Part shown: piece by piece, positions 22,427 through 30,878 of the stretch | How positions within the stretch are numbered: the first letter of the stretch is position 1 | Layout of the letters: the number at the start of each line of letters is the position of its first letter | Origin: UBA4729 sp039931245 | GTDB taxonomy: Bacteria > Patescibacteriota > Saccharimonadia > Saccharimonadales > UBA4665 | Direction: 5' to 3' | Assembly (NCBI GenBank): GCA_039931245.1 | Contig: JBDTSH010000022.1 | Coordinates: 1-39,988, forward strand | DNA length: 39,988 nt | The notes under the pieces: model-generated | What the model was told of the DNA's origin: nothing | The model's input: only the letters and a program-made list of their open reading frames with translations | The model's database searches: none | Translations under genes and position numbers: made by a program

Positions 22427-22801
22427 ATGACAAATTTTAATACCCTTCGCCGTCTGGCACCTGGCGTCTTGACGCTGGGGATTGGCAGCGCCCTGCTGGC
22501 CGGCTGTGGCCGAACCGAGGCAGCGTCCAGCGAAGCCTGCTCCGATGGGGTCGTCTACGCCGCGGTCGTCAAAGATTCTGTCTCCCAGAGCCTGCACGAA
22601 GTGCTGACAATAAACGGCCACCAGCTAAACGACATGCTGAACATGAACGAAACCGCCGGTGAAATAGATAGCAGTCTGGTAAAGCTCCACCAGAACGCGA
22701 CTCATCATTACGACAGCGTTTTGCCGGAAGACACCTTTCAAGTTTGCGTAACGGGCAATGAAGTAACGGCCGGTCTGAAGTACAGCATCGTCGACAAGTA
22801 A
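22427..22801 (+). CDS. Small secreted lipoprotein of unknown function
   Basis: A 124-residue precursor with a signal peptide (MTNFNTLRRLAPGVLTLGIG) and lipobox 'LLAGC', so lipidation at Cys27 is expected. The mature ~98 residues contain two more cysteines ('EACSD', 'QVCVTG') able to form a disulfide, plus a helical region around 'SLHEVLTINGHQLNDMLNMN'. No family is recognised. It has a strong promoter and clear ribosome binding site, so it may be well expressed. Its stop codon directly abuts the stop of the convergent leuS. Confidence 0.85.
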   Translation: MTNFNTLRRLAPGVLTLGIGSALLAGCGRTEAASSEACSDGVVYAAVVKDSVSQSLHEVLTINGHQLNDMLNMNETAGEIDSSLVKLHQNATHHYDSVLPEDTFQVCVTGNEVTAGLKYSIVDK

Positions 22802-25258
22802 TTAGACGACAAAATTTACAATCTTACCAGGCACGTAAATCGTTTTGCGCACCGTTTGGGCGGCCAGATGTCCGGCCACTTTTTCGTTGGTCTGGGCGCT
22901 GGCGACAATAGCTTCCTCGATGGCATCGGCCGCCACAACTATTTCACCGCGCAGCTTGCCGTTGATCTGCACGGCAATCGTCATGACATCTGAAACCAGG
23001 TACTTTTCGTCGTAGGCCGGCCAACTGTCGTGATGGATCGAGCTCGAATGGCCCAGCTGGTGCCAAAGTTCCTCGCTCAAGTGGGGCGCAAACGGAGCGA
23101 CTAGGCTAACGATCGCTTCAAGTGCCTCCTGCCACGCATCATTCTTCGCCAAGCTGCCGACTTTCAGCTTGTACAGTTCATTGACGAAGCTCATACCCGC
23201 GGCAATCGCCGTGTTATAGAAGTTCCGTTCGATATCGTGCGTCATCTTCTTAATGGTCTGGTGCGTCACGCGCACCAGTTCCCGCTGTTGAATTTCGGTC
23301 AATTCAGCGTTATCACAGGCTAAGTACTCTTGGACTAAATTCCAAATACGCGACAGGAAACGATGCGTCGCGGGGACGCCTTGGGCGTCCCAGCGGGCCC
23401 CGAACTCCAGCGGTGCGGCGAACATTAAATATGTCCGGAGCGCATCAGCCCCATAGCCGCTATTGATGATCTCGAGGGGGTCTATTCCGTTGCCTTTAGA
23501 CTTAGAGAACGGACTGCCATCGCTAGCCGTGACCTTACCGTTGAAGAGCATTTGTTTGAAGGGCTCAGGGTTGCTGGCGATACCAATTTTAGTAAAGAAA
23601 CGAGCCATAAAGCGGGCATATAGCAGATGAGCCGTGGCGTGGTCGCCCCCGTTATAGAAATCGACGGGCATCCATTTATCAATAATTTCACTGTCAAAAA
23701 TCTGCTGCTGATTATGCGGATCGAGGTAGCGATACATATACCAGCTACTGCAGATATAGGTGTCGAGCGTATCGGTTTCGCGCTCCGCCGGACCGCCGCA
23801 CTTTGGGCAATCAACCTTTAGCCAATCGGTGGCTCGGGCGAGGGCACTGCGGCCATCACCAGTCGGCTGGAAATCATCGAGTTCGGGTAGGCTCACCGGC
23901 AAGGCTGCTTCGGGCACTGCCATCGGCCCACATTTCGGACAATCGATAATAGGAATCGGCGCGCCCCAGTAACGCTGACGGCCAACGCTCCAGTCGCGCA
24001 TTTTGAAGTTTACTTTTTCGCTGCCGACCCCAAGCTTAATCAGCTGTTGCATAATATTAGCTCGACCGGCGGTGAAGTCGAGATCATTAAACTCGCCTGA
24101 ATTGGCCAGCTTAAACTTCTGTGGAGCGGCTTTAATGTCGGCGTAGGCCACGAACTCTTGCTGGGCCGTCGTGTAGACAATAGCCAAATCGAACTTCTGC
24201 GCGAATTCATAGTCACGCTCGTCCTCACCTGGCACCGCCATAATTGCCCCCGTTCCGTAGCCGGCTAAGACGTAATCGGCGATCCAGATAGGCAGCGGCT
24301 GACCCGTCAGCGGGTGCAGCGCATAGGCGCCGGTAAAGACCCCTGTCTTGATTTTTTCCGCTTGGCGTTCCAATTCAGACTTTAGCTGAGTTGCCTGTAC
24401 ATAGGCCTCGACCGCGGACTTTTGGGCCGGACTCGTCAGGCGGGCGACGAGATCATGCTCGGGCGCAAGTACCATAAAAGTCGCTCCATAGATAGTGTCG
24501 TGAGCGGTCGTAAAGACGGCGATGGATTCGTCAAAATCTTGGACCTGGAAGACGACTTCGGCGCCGATGCTCTTCCCAATCCAATTCTTTTGAGCTAACT
24601 TCACGGTCTCGGTCCAGTCGAGGGCGTCAGTCGCCGCTAATAGCTCATCGGCGTATTCTGTGATTTTGAAAAACCACTGCTTCACTTCTTTTTTCTGAAC
24701 CAGGGGGTCATTCGGGCCGTCGTGGCGCCAGCATTTCCCATCGATGATCTGCTCATTGGCCAACACTGTTTTATCGATGTCACACCACCACTGCATGCGC
24801 AGGTCTTGATAGGCCAGACCCTGCGCGAACATTTTGATAAAAATCCACTGGGTCCATTTGTAATATTCCGGCAGATGAGTGGCGATCTCTTTTTCCCAAT
24901 CGTTACTCCAACCCATCGCTTTGTACTGGGTGCGATAGTCAGGAATGATAGTCGCCATACTCTCCTGCGGTGATACACCCGCTTTGATGGCGTAATTTTC
25001 GGCCGGTAAACCAAAGGCGTCCCACCCCACGGGGTGATAACTCTCGAAGCCCTGCTGCCGTTTGAAACGCGCCTTCACGTCAGATATCGTGTAGTTCATG
25101 GCGTGACCAATATGGATCCCGGCGCCACTCGGGTAGTTGAACATACTCATCGCCAGATATTTAGGCTTGGCGCTGTTGATGTCGGTCGTGTAGACGCCCG
25201 TCTCCTCCCATATTTTTTGCCACTTGGGTTCAATGTCTTTGGGGTTGTATCGCTGCAT
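22802..25258 (-). CDS. leuS: Leucyl-tRNA synthetase
   Basis: An 818-residue class I enzyme charging tRNA-Leu. The HIGH motif is 'HIGH' at 49-52. The KMSKS loop is 'FSKSKGN' (584-590), with Phe for Met. The CP1 editing domain keeps 'GYGTGAIMAVPGEDERDYEFA', including the conserved Asp used to reject mischarged tRNA. A zinc-knuckle region shows 'DCPKCGPMA' and 'DCPKCGGPAE'. The C-terminal end 'QINGKLRGEI' is typical of bacterial LeuRS. The ATG at 25258 lies 7 bases after TGG-TATACT with no ribosome binding site (leaderless). It faces the lipoprotein gene with zero bases between stop codons. Confidence 0.98.
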   Translation of the reverse strand: MQRYNPKDIEPKWQKIWEETGVYTTDINSAKPKYLAMSMFNYPSGAGIHIGHAMNYTISDVKARFKRQQGFESYHPVGWDAFGLPAENYAIKAGVSPQESMATIIPDYRTQYKAMGWSNDWEKEIATHLPEYYKWTQWIFIKMFAQGLAYQDLRMQWWCDIDKTVLANEQIIDGKCWRHDGPNDPLVQKKEVKQWFFKITEYADELLAATDALDWTETVKLAQKNWIGKSIGAEVVFQVQDFDESIAVFTTAHDTIYGATFMVLAPEHDLVARLTSPAQKSAVEAYVQATQLKSELERQAEKIKTGVFTGAYALHPLTGQPLPIWIADYVLAGYGTGAIMAVPGEDERDYEFAQKFDLAIVYTTAQQEFVAYADIKAAPQKFKLANSGEFNDLDFTAGRANIMQQLIKLGVGSEKVNFKMRDWSVGRQRYWGAPIPIIDCPKCGPMAVPEAALPVSLPELDDFQPTGDGRSALARATDWLKVDCPKCGGPAERETDTLDTYICSSWYMYRYLDPHNQQQIFDSEIIDKWMPVDFYNGGDHATAHLLYARFMARFFTKIGIASNPEPFKQMLFNGKVTASDGSPFSKSKGNGIDPLEIINSGYGADALRTYLMFAAPLEFGARWDAQGVPATHRFLSRIWNLVQEYLACDNAELTEIQQRELVRVTHQTIKKMTHDIERNFYNTAIAAGMSFVNELYKLKVGSLAKNDAWQEALEAIVSLVAPFAPHLSEELWHQLGHSSSIHHDSWPAYDEKYLVSDVMTIAVQINGKLRGEIVVAADAIEEAIVASAQTNEKVAGHLAAQTVRKTIYVPGKIVNFVV

Positions 25259-25265
25259 GTCAGCA

Positions 25266-25274
25266 AGTATACCA
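25266..25274 (-). promoter_or_regulatory. Extended -10 of leuS (leaderless)
   Basis: Minus strand TGG-TATACT, hexamer 25266-25271, 7 bases before the ATG. Confidence 0.6.
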
Positions 25275-25305
25275 GAAAAAACAGGGGTCGACCACGGAGC
25301 ACCCC
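25275..25305 (-). terminator. Likely terminator of the murF-ddl unit
   Basis: Minus strand: GGGGT (25284-25288 side) pairs with the run at 25301-25305, followed by TG and six T residues (25276-25281). A short stem but a good T-run, directly adjoining the leuS promoter. Confidence 0.45.
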
Positions 25306-25333
25306 CACCCCAGCGGCCGCGCCGGGGGGTCGG

Positions 25334-26503
25334 CTAGAACTGCTGAAGATAATTGGTCGAAAATGTAGTGGTCAGAGCTTGGCGGTCGGCGTGACGGGAT
25401 TCGGCGTAGTCGATCAGTTGCTGGACAAGGCTGACGGCGCTAACGCCGGCTTGGGCCCAGTTGTGGGCGTACAGGCCGCCCGGTAAGGGATTAACTTCAT
25501 TGAAATAGACTTCGCTGGTGACGCGGTCGATCAAGAGGTCGACCCGCGCCAGGCCACTGCAGCCCAGGGCTTTGTAGACAGCTAACCCGACTGCTTCGGC
25601 CTTAGTATAGACATTCTCCGGAAGATCGGCCGGAATTTGGCTGTAGCCTTGGGCGCCTTTGGCAGCGGCCTGGCCCTTGCCCTTTTTGCCACCTTGCAGA
25701 TATTTCGTTTGGAAATCGAAGAAGTCTTCCGGTTTCGTATGGGGTTGCTCGAGTAACGCCGGGAGAGGTAGCTCATTACCCATGATGGGCAAGGTGACTT
25801 CGATAAGGTTGGCGACGGCCTCTTCGACGATGACGGAGGTGTCGTAGTGGAGGGCCACTTCCAGGCCATTATGCAGCTCCGCTTCGTTGAGCACTCGGCT
25901 GATGCCGATGCTCGATCCCAAGTGGGCCGGTTTGACGAAAATGGGAAACGTGAGGGTTTTGCACACCAGGTCAACCGCGGCGCTAAGTTGCCCGGCAAGT
26001 TCGCTTTTATTGAAGGCCAAGAATTTGGTGACCGGAATGTGACTGGCCACGGCGATTTGCTTGGCGAGCACCTTATCCATGGCGAGGGCAGCGGCGCTGA
26101 CACCACAACCGACGTAGGCCACACCGGCCATGTCAAGCAAGCCCATCAAGGCACCGTCTTCACCGTAGGTGCCGTGCATAGCGGGAAAGACAACGTCGAT
26201 TTTAAGCTGGTGCTTGCGGTTACCGAGACCAGTGCCCGACTGAAGCAGTGTCATGCCACCGTCAAACTGCACGCTGATTGGTACTGTTTTATCAATAAAT
26301 TTTTGGATAGAACCCGACGTGAATAACTTGATATCTTTCAGTTTCTCGTCCCAATACCAAGCGCCGTCTTTGGCAATATAAATCGCTTCCACCCGATACT
26401 GACGCGTGAGCTCCAGGGGTTTAATAATACTAGCCAGAGCGGTCACGATCGAGACATCGTGTTCGGCCGACCGGCCGCCAAAAATAACTGCGATTGTTTT
26501 CAT
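25334..26503 (-). CDS. ddl: D-alanine--D-alanine ligase
   Basis: A 389-residue ATP-grasp enzyme making the D-Ala-D-Ala dipeptide for peptidoglycan. Signatures are 'IAVIFGGRSAEHDVS' (4-18), 'DVVFPAMHGTYGEDG', 'FPIFVKPAHLGSSIGISR' (ATP site) and 'EVYFNEVNPLPGGLYAHNW' in place of the usual EVNTLPG. A long insert (~275-300, 'QGGKKGKGQAAAKGAQGYSQ') is Lys/Gly-rich. The changed 'NPLPGGLYAHN' loop could affect the second substrate, so D-Ala-D-Lac or another depsipeptide cannot be fully excluded. The ATG at 26503 is preferred over 26524: it lies 6 bases after TATACT and starts the family core. It follows the murF-like gene by 26 bases. Confidence 0.93.
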   Translation of the reverse strand: MKTIAVIFGGRSAEHDVSIVTALASIIKPLELTRQYRVEAIYIAKDGAWYWDEKLKDIKLFTSGSIQKFIDKTVPISVQFDGGMTLLQSGTGLGNRKHQLKIDVVFPAMHGTYGEDGALMGLLDMAGVAYVGCGVSAAALAMDKVLAKQIAVASHIPVTKFLAFNKSELAGQLSAAVDLVCKTLTFPIFVKPAHLGSSIGISRVLNEAELHNGLEVALHYDTSVIVEEAVANLIEVTLPIMGNELPLPALLEQPHTKPEDFFDFQTKYLQGGKKGKGQAAAKGAQGYSQIPADLPENVYTKAEAVGLAVYKALGCSGLARVDLLIDRVTSEVYFNEVNPLPGGLYAHNWAQAGVSAVSLVQQLIDYAESRHADRQALTTTFSTNYLQQF

Positions 26504-26509
26504 ATCAAT

Positions 26510-26515
26510 AGTATA
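26510..26515 (-). promoter_or_regulatory. Internal -10 box of ddl (leaderless)
   Basis: Minus strand TATACT, 6 bases before the ATG at 26503 and just after the murF-like stop. No ribosome binding site is present for read-through mRNA. Confidence 0.45.
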
Positions 26516-26529
26516 TACAATCACCGGGC

Positions 26530-27966
26530 TTAGGCGTAATTGTCCGTCCAGTCGTTTTGCATGACCACTAGATCACCCGCCGCCACGAAGTGTTTAAGAT
26601 TAATATAGAACTCCAAGGGTTTGTCTTCGATCTGAATTTTTCCGGCATAGTGGCCGGCTGCCAGCCCCGCCGAAATGGCGGCGGTAACGGAATTTTGCAT
26701 CAGTACCACCAGATCAGGCTGAGCGGCCGCAATAAGTTTGCCGACTTCAAGGTGGACGCGCTGTGACTCCTCGCCCTGGTCTACCAGACCGGGAGTGACA
26801 TAAATTTTACGGCGCGCGTCAAGGTCGCTCAATAGCTGCGTACCAGCTCGAATCCCTTCCAGATTGCCATTATACGTGTCGTCAATAATCCAAGCCCCAC
26901 TGAGCGGGTACGGCTGCATGCGGTGTTCAAAAGGTTTGGTTTTGGCGATACCCGCTTGAACCTGCGGCTGAGTGAGACCGAGCTTCAGACTTAGCGCCGC
27001 GACAAAAGCGAGGTAGGAAACTTGGTGCTGACCAACCAAACCGCTGTGCAGCGGTAGCGATTGAGCCCCCTTCTTCAGGGTAAAGCTGGTGCCGTCAAGA
27101 CTGGTTTTAAGTCCCACGACACGCCAGCCGAGGGCCTGATGCGTATCAAATAAAATGAAGCCGGGCTGGAGGTACGGGTCAACCACGTCGGTCTGGTGAT
27201 TGACGAAGACGTGGGCGGGGGCCAGGCCGGTGGCGACTGAGAAAATGTCTTGACCGGCCGCCACCAGGGTCTTGTAGCGATCCAAGTGGGCGGGGGCCAG
27301 GCCGGTGATAATAGCATCCGTCGGGTGGGTCACGCGAGTGAACCGCGCCACGTCCCCCGGAGCGCCTTCACCATACTCAATAATTAATACCTCTTCGTCC
27401 CCAGCTAAGCGGGCAGCGAAGCGGGCATGACTGATCGAAACATTCTTATTGGCAGGTGTGGCGGCAACTTTTTTGCCCTCAGCGAGAACCGTGGCGAGCA
27501 ATTCTTTCATGGTAGTTTTACCGTAACTACCGGCCACGGCAATCTTAACTCCAGGGTGAGCGGCAAAGATCTTATCAGCGGCGGCAATCAAACGTTGGTC
27601 GCGCGGAATAACTATTAACCGCCGCCCGAGCAGCAATGGCAGGGCCGCCGCGTACATCCAGACCAAGGGGTAGGAGATGATAATAGCCAGTCCGAAATAG
27701 ACACCGCCGGTTAGTTGTTGCCAGTGGCCGAGATATATCATTACCAGACCCAGGGTAATTTGCAGCCCGATCCCAGCCCGAATACCGAACAGCAACAGCC
27801 GAGCGGCTTTGGTTTTATGGAGCGTCCGCCGCTTCATCACCCGGTTAAAGTTATTAGTCCGGTGCAACCACGCGAGGTACGGGGCGACCTGGTATTCCGT
27901 TGCTTGGAGCATGTAGACGATAACCGTCGGTAGTCGGAGGTTGTAGAGACTTGTGAAGTTTTGCAT
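26530..27966 (-). CDS. MurF-like Mur ligase with membrane N-terminus
   Basis: A 478-residue Mur ligase. The ATP-binding loop is 'AGSYGKTTMKE' (145-155), followed by 'PANKNVSISHARFAARL' and 'IIEYGEGAPGD'; the C-terminal domain contains 'WIIDDTYNGNLEGI', typical of MurF. Residues ~57-113 hold two TM helices that replace the usual MurF substrate-binding domain. MurF joins D-Ala-D-Ala to the UDP-MurNAc tripeptide. With ddl next in the operon this fits, but the altered N-terminus means the acceptor could be a lipid-linked precursor or another D-Ala-D-Ala acceptor (inference). It lies between an alpha/beta hydrolase gene and ddl. Confidence 0.85.
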   Translation of the reverse strand: MQNFTSLYNLRLPTVIVYMLQATEYQVAPYLAWLHRTNNFNRVMKRRTLHKTKAARLLLFGIRAGIGLQITLGLVMIYLGHWQQLTGGVYFGLAIIISYPLVWMYAAALPLLLGRRLIVIPRDQRLIAAADKIFAAHPGVKIAVAGSYGKTTMKELLATVLAEGKKVAATPANKNVSISHARFAARLAGDEEVLIIEYGEGAPGDVARFTRVTHPTDAIITGLAPAHLDRYKTLVAAGQDIFSVATGLAPAHVFVNHQTDVVDPYLQPGFILFDTHQALGWRVVGLKTSLDGTSFTLKKGAQSLPLHSGLVGQHQVSYLAFVAALSLKLGLTQPQVQAGIAKTKPFEHRMQPYPLSGAWIIDDTYNGNLEGIRAGTQLLSDLDARRKIYVTPGLVDQGEESQRVHLEVGKLIAAAQPDLVVLMQNSVTAAISAGLAAGHYAGKIQIEDKPLEFYINLKHFVAAGDLVVMQNDWTDNYA

Positions 27967-28022
27967 GGTGTTATCTTCTCACGCAGCGCCTATTTGCGCT
28001 ACTGCTTAGGTGCTCATTTTTA

Positions 28023-28778
28023 CTAAAGACCGAGAAATTGTGCGATCAGCCGCTGAACTTGCGCCGGCTGGTCCAAGTGCACAAAGTGACCGGCGTCTTT
28101 GATAATTTCTAAGCGCGAGTTCTCGATGAGGGAATGGTAGCGCTGCCCGTCGGCCAGCGGTACCGCTCGGTCGTGAGCGCCATAGATCAACAGGGTGGGC
28201 AGCTTAAGCGTCGCGGCGTCCGCCTGGACGTCCTGACGAACCGTCTTCTTAAACGTCGCCTGCAGGCCGGCAACGACCAGGAGATCGGATCCGGCTGCGC
28301 CGTATAAGCGGGCCCGTAAGGCCTGGCGGCTACGCCGCGGCAGCCACCAGGTCGCCACCTTGCCGAGTTTCGCAATCACATTCAGGACCAGGCGTCGGGC
28401 AGAGTGCTTGTTGCGGACGCCAGCAGCGGCCAACAGAATCAATTTGCGAGGCCGTAACATATGCCGCGCGCAGCCGCGGATCGCGATGGCACCGCCGTTG
28501 GAGTGGCCAATGACGGCATAAAGTTGCCCCAAGTTTAACTTCTGCAACACAGCCTCAACAAAACTCGCATAATCGTCCAGTCCCCACGTCTCGCGGGGGG
28601 GTTGCGTCCCGCCAAAACCCGGCAGATCAAGCGCCAACACCCGGTAGTCTTGGCTCAACTGATTGTCTACTGCCGCGAGTCCCCCCGAACTATCGCCCCA
28701 GCCGTGTAACAACAGCACGAGCTTACCTGTACCGGTCAGGGTGTACTGAGTTAGCAGATCGTTCACGATGATGTTCAC
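28023..28778 (-). CDS. Alpha/beta hydrolase
   Basis: A 251-residue alpha/beta hydrolase fold enzyme. The oxyanion motif is 'LHGWGDS' (24-30), the nucleophile Ser93 in 'GHSNGG', the acid Asp203 in 'YGAHDRAVP' and the base His231 in 'AGHFVHLD'. Substrate unknown; an esterase or amidase acting on a cell-envelope component would suit its place ahead of murF-like and ddl, but this is inference. The start is GTG (28776-28778), 6 bases after TGG-TATACT with no ribosome binding site, so a leaderless GTG start is predicted. The murF-like gene begins 56 bases downstream. Confidence 0.88.
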   Translation of the reverse strand: MNIIVNDLLTQYTLTGTGKLVLLLHGWGDSSGGLAAVDNQLSQDYRVLALDLPGFGGTQPPRETWGLDDYASFVEAVLQKLNLGQLYAVIGHSNGGAIAIRGCARHMLRPRKLILLAAAGVRNKHSARRLVLNVIAKLGKVATWWLPRRSRQALRARLYGAAGSDLLVVAGLQATFKKTVRQDVQADAATLKLPTLLIYGAHDRAVPLADGQRYHSLIENSRLEIIKDAGHFVHLDQPAQVQRLIAQFLGL

Positions 28779-28784
28779 GCTACA

Positions 28785-28793
28785 AGTATACCA
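28785..28793 (-). promoter_or_regulatory. Extended -10 of the hydrolase-murF-ddl operon
   Basis: Minus strand TGG-TATACT, hexamer 28785-28790, 6 bases before the GTG start. Confidence 0.6.
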
Positions 28794-28795
28794 AT

Positions 28796-30808
28796 CTAAA
28801 TGCTATTTAACTCTGTGAATAACTTCCCGTCGCTCAACGTCGCGGTCAGTGTGAAAGTCGTGCAGGTTGTCGACGCTAAGCCGTCACAACTGCCCCCGCT
28901 GGCGCTGTTTGATTGGTAAGCGTAGACCTTCGCGGCTGGCGTCGCACTCAAAATGCCTGTGGTGCCGTCGGGATCTTTCATGGCGCTATCGGCTAAGTTG
29001 GGCAGATTTGCCCGCCGCCAGGCAGCATTATTGAACTGGGCGAGGCTTGGATAATAGCCCTTCTCGGCGTTATACGCCTCGGCATTAGTCTGCAGCATTC
29101 GGATGTCTGCCTGCCGTCGGCTATCGGCCGCCTGCCCGGCAACGCCGGACGTCGCGCTAGCCTGCAAGGCGCTCACAGTATCGCCGAGGCCAAGCTGATT
29201 TAACACGTCGCTTAAGTTTACCGCCCCAGTTGGCACGGCGATTTTTACCGAGTCGTTGCTCGGCTTGAAAGTAAAGTTTGCGTCAATCGTGCTGGCACTC
29301 AGCCCCGTGGTTTTGAAATTAGCCTTCAAGGAGATCGCATTGGTCGCCGTGTCCAGCGTCGCGATCAGCGAACCACTGTTCGTCGTGCTGCCGTCAGTGG
29401 TATGACTCGTTACGAAGAACGGATAACTGGCCCCTTTTTGGTGGTCGAGCCCCAAATCGATATAGTTGGCAGCGGAATTTGTTTTATCGCTGATACGCAC
29501 TTTGTAGACGACTCGACTACCCCTATCGGCCCAGACGTCGATAGTGTCGGACGATTTAATTGAGTCGGCCGATTTTTGAAGATCGGTGAACGAATTATTC
29601 ACTGAGTCTTGATACTTATTCTTGATTATCCAGGCACCGAGCTTGCTGGCATTCAAGGCAGCTTTCTGCGCGCCGATGTATTGCTTGACATTGGCTTTGA
29701 CGAACGCCACCTTATAGTGAATCGTCTTGTGTCCGTCTATCGTCTCCACCCCGTAGGTTTTTACGACAGTCGTCACCGCTTTGTCTTTTTTAGTCGAGAA
29801 GACGTACTGCTGATTTACGGCGCCAAACGAGCGCAGTCCATCGATGACCTGCTCTTTTGTCGGCGCGGTCGGCGTCCCACTCGATTGCGTCGCTTTGGAC
29901 TCTAAGTTATCGATGAGCGTATGGTCGACCGCGATCCACTTTCCATCCAAGCCGTCGAGCGTTGTGCCGAGCGCGGCCGAACCAGTCAAGGCGCCGAGGC
30001 CTTTGATGCCGCTGGCCATTATATAAGAATCGGGCGTTGGACTGGCGGCTTGCTTGAAGGTGCGCACTTCAACGTTTACCCGCGTCACGCCGAGGCCGAC
30101 ATCAAACTTAGTGTCGCTGCTGGAGCCATCGCCCCTAAAACTTAGCTTGCCGTCGGTCGTCGTATCACCGCTTTTGAATTTAAACGTGCCGTCGCCGACA
30201 GAGCCCTTAAAGTGAACCGCCGAAGCAACATTAGCGTAGTCGACTAGTTTGCTATACGCTTTGCCGGTATTGCCCAAGGACTGGCTATAGACAACCGTCG
30301 GGTTTTGGTAATAACCGAAATAATAGCCGGCAGCGCCGAGGGCTAATAGAATAACCGCGGTGCCGCTGAAAATGGCGACTTTAGGGAATTTCCGGCCCTG
30401 AGGGGCGACGGGCGTCAAAGGTAATGATGCCCCGCCCGGAGTTGGCTGAGAGCTATTAATTACGGTCGCGGCGGACGCACTCATGTCGCCGAAGACAGCG
30501 CCACCAGCCGCGGGAGAGTAAGCTGAATCGGTGAATGTCGGGAGGGGTGACACGACGGGGGGCATTTCTGAAACTTCTCCAGCCGGCCGATTTATCGTCG
30601 GGGACGGTGATAATGGGGCAAACGAGGGGGCCGGTTGATCGGCTGTGGTGGGGGGGCTAAAGACGGGTTGTACCGTCGGAGCAATCGGTGCAGAATCCGC
30701 CGGAAGGGGCGGCGTGACTGGAGTGGGTCCGGCCGCGGGCAACGGTGATCCTTCCTCATGAGGCGTGAAGTTATTAATAGGGTTTAGATTATTTATATTT
30801 GGATCCAT
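28796..30808 (-). CDS. Proline-rich membrane-anchored protein with pseudopilin-like end
   Basis: A 670-residue protein. Residues 1-140 are a Pro/Ser/Ala-rich cytoplasmic segment, ~144-166 a single TM helix, ~175-560 a large outer region rich in Ser, Thr, Asp and beta strands, and ~561-670 a domain like the soluble part of type II secretion/pilin G proteins: 'DSRRQADIRMLQTNAEAYNAEKGYYPS' then 'DSAMKDPDG', closing with a likely Cys-Cys pair ('SCDG', 'TTCTTF'). There is no prepilin peptidase site in front of that domain, so it is not a classic pilin. GGAG lies 8 bases before the ATG. It may be a surface scaffold; function unproven. Confidence 0.8.
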   Translation of the reverse strand: MDPNINNLNPINNFTPHEEGSPLPAAGPTPVTPPLPADSAPIAPTVQPVFSPPTTADQPAPSFAPLSPSPTINRPAGEVSEMPPVVSPLPTFTDSAYSPAAGGAVFGDMSASAATVINSSQPTPGGASLPLTPVAPQGRKFPKVAIFSGTAVILLALGAAGYYFGYYQNPTVVYSQSLGNTGKAYSKLVDYANVASAVHFKGSVGDGTFKFKSGDTTTDGKLSFRGDGSSSDTKFDVGLGVTRVNVEVRTFKQAASPTPDSYIMASGIKGLGALTGSAALGTTLDGLDGKWIAVDHTLIDNLESKATQSSGTPTAPTKEQVIDGLRSFGAVNQQYVFSTKKDKAVTTVVKTYGVETIDGHKTIHYKVAFVKANVKQYIGAQKAALNASKLGAWIIKNKYQDSVNNSFTDLQKSADSIKSSDTIDVWADRGSRVVYKVRISDKTNSAANYIDLGLDHQKGASYPFFVTSHTTDGSTTNSGSLIATLDTATNAISLKANFKTTGLSASTIDANFTFKPSNDSVKIAVPTGAVNLSDVLNQLGLGDTVSALQASATSGVAGQAADSRRQADIRMLQTNAEAYNAEKGYYPSLAQFNNAAWRRANLPNLADSAMKDPDGTTGILSATPAAKVYAYQSNSASGGSCDGLASTTCTTFTLTATLSDGKLFTELNSI

Positions 30809-30849
30809 GACGGCCTCTCCGGCTGCTTAGTTTTTATGCTTATTTTGTC

Positions 30850-30855
30850 ATTATA
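30850..30855 (-). promoter_or_regulatory. -10 box of the 670-aa gene
   Basis: TATAAT on the minus strand, predicted start near 30843, leader ~35 bases with GGAG. No clear -35. Confidence 0.5.
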
Positions 30856-30878
30856 CATTCATGTGAAGGTTTACCTAA

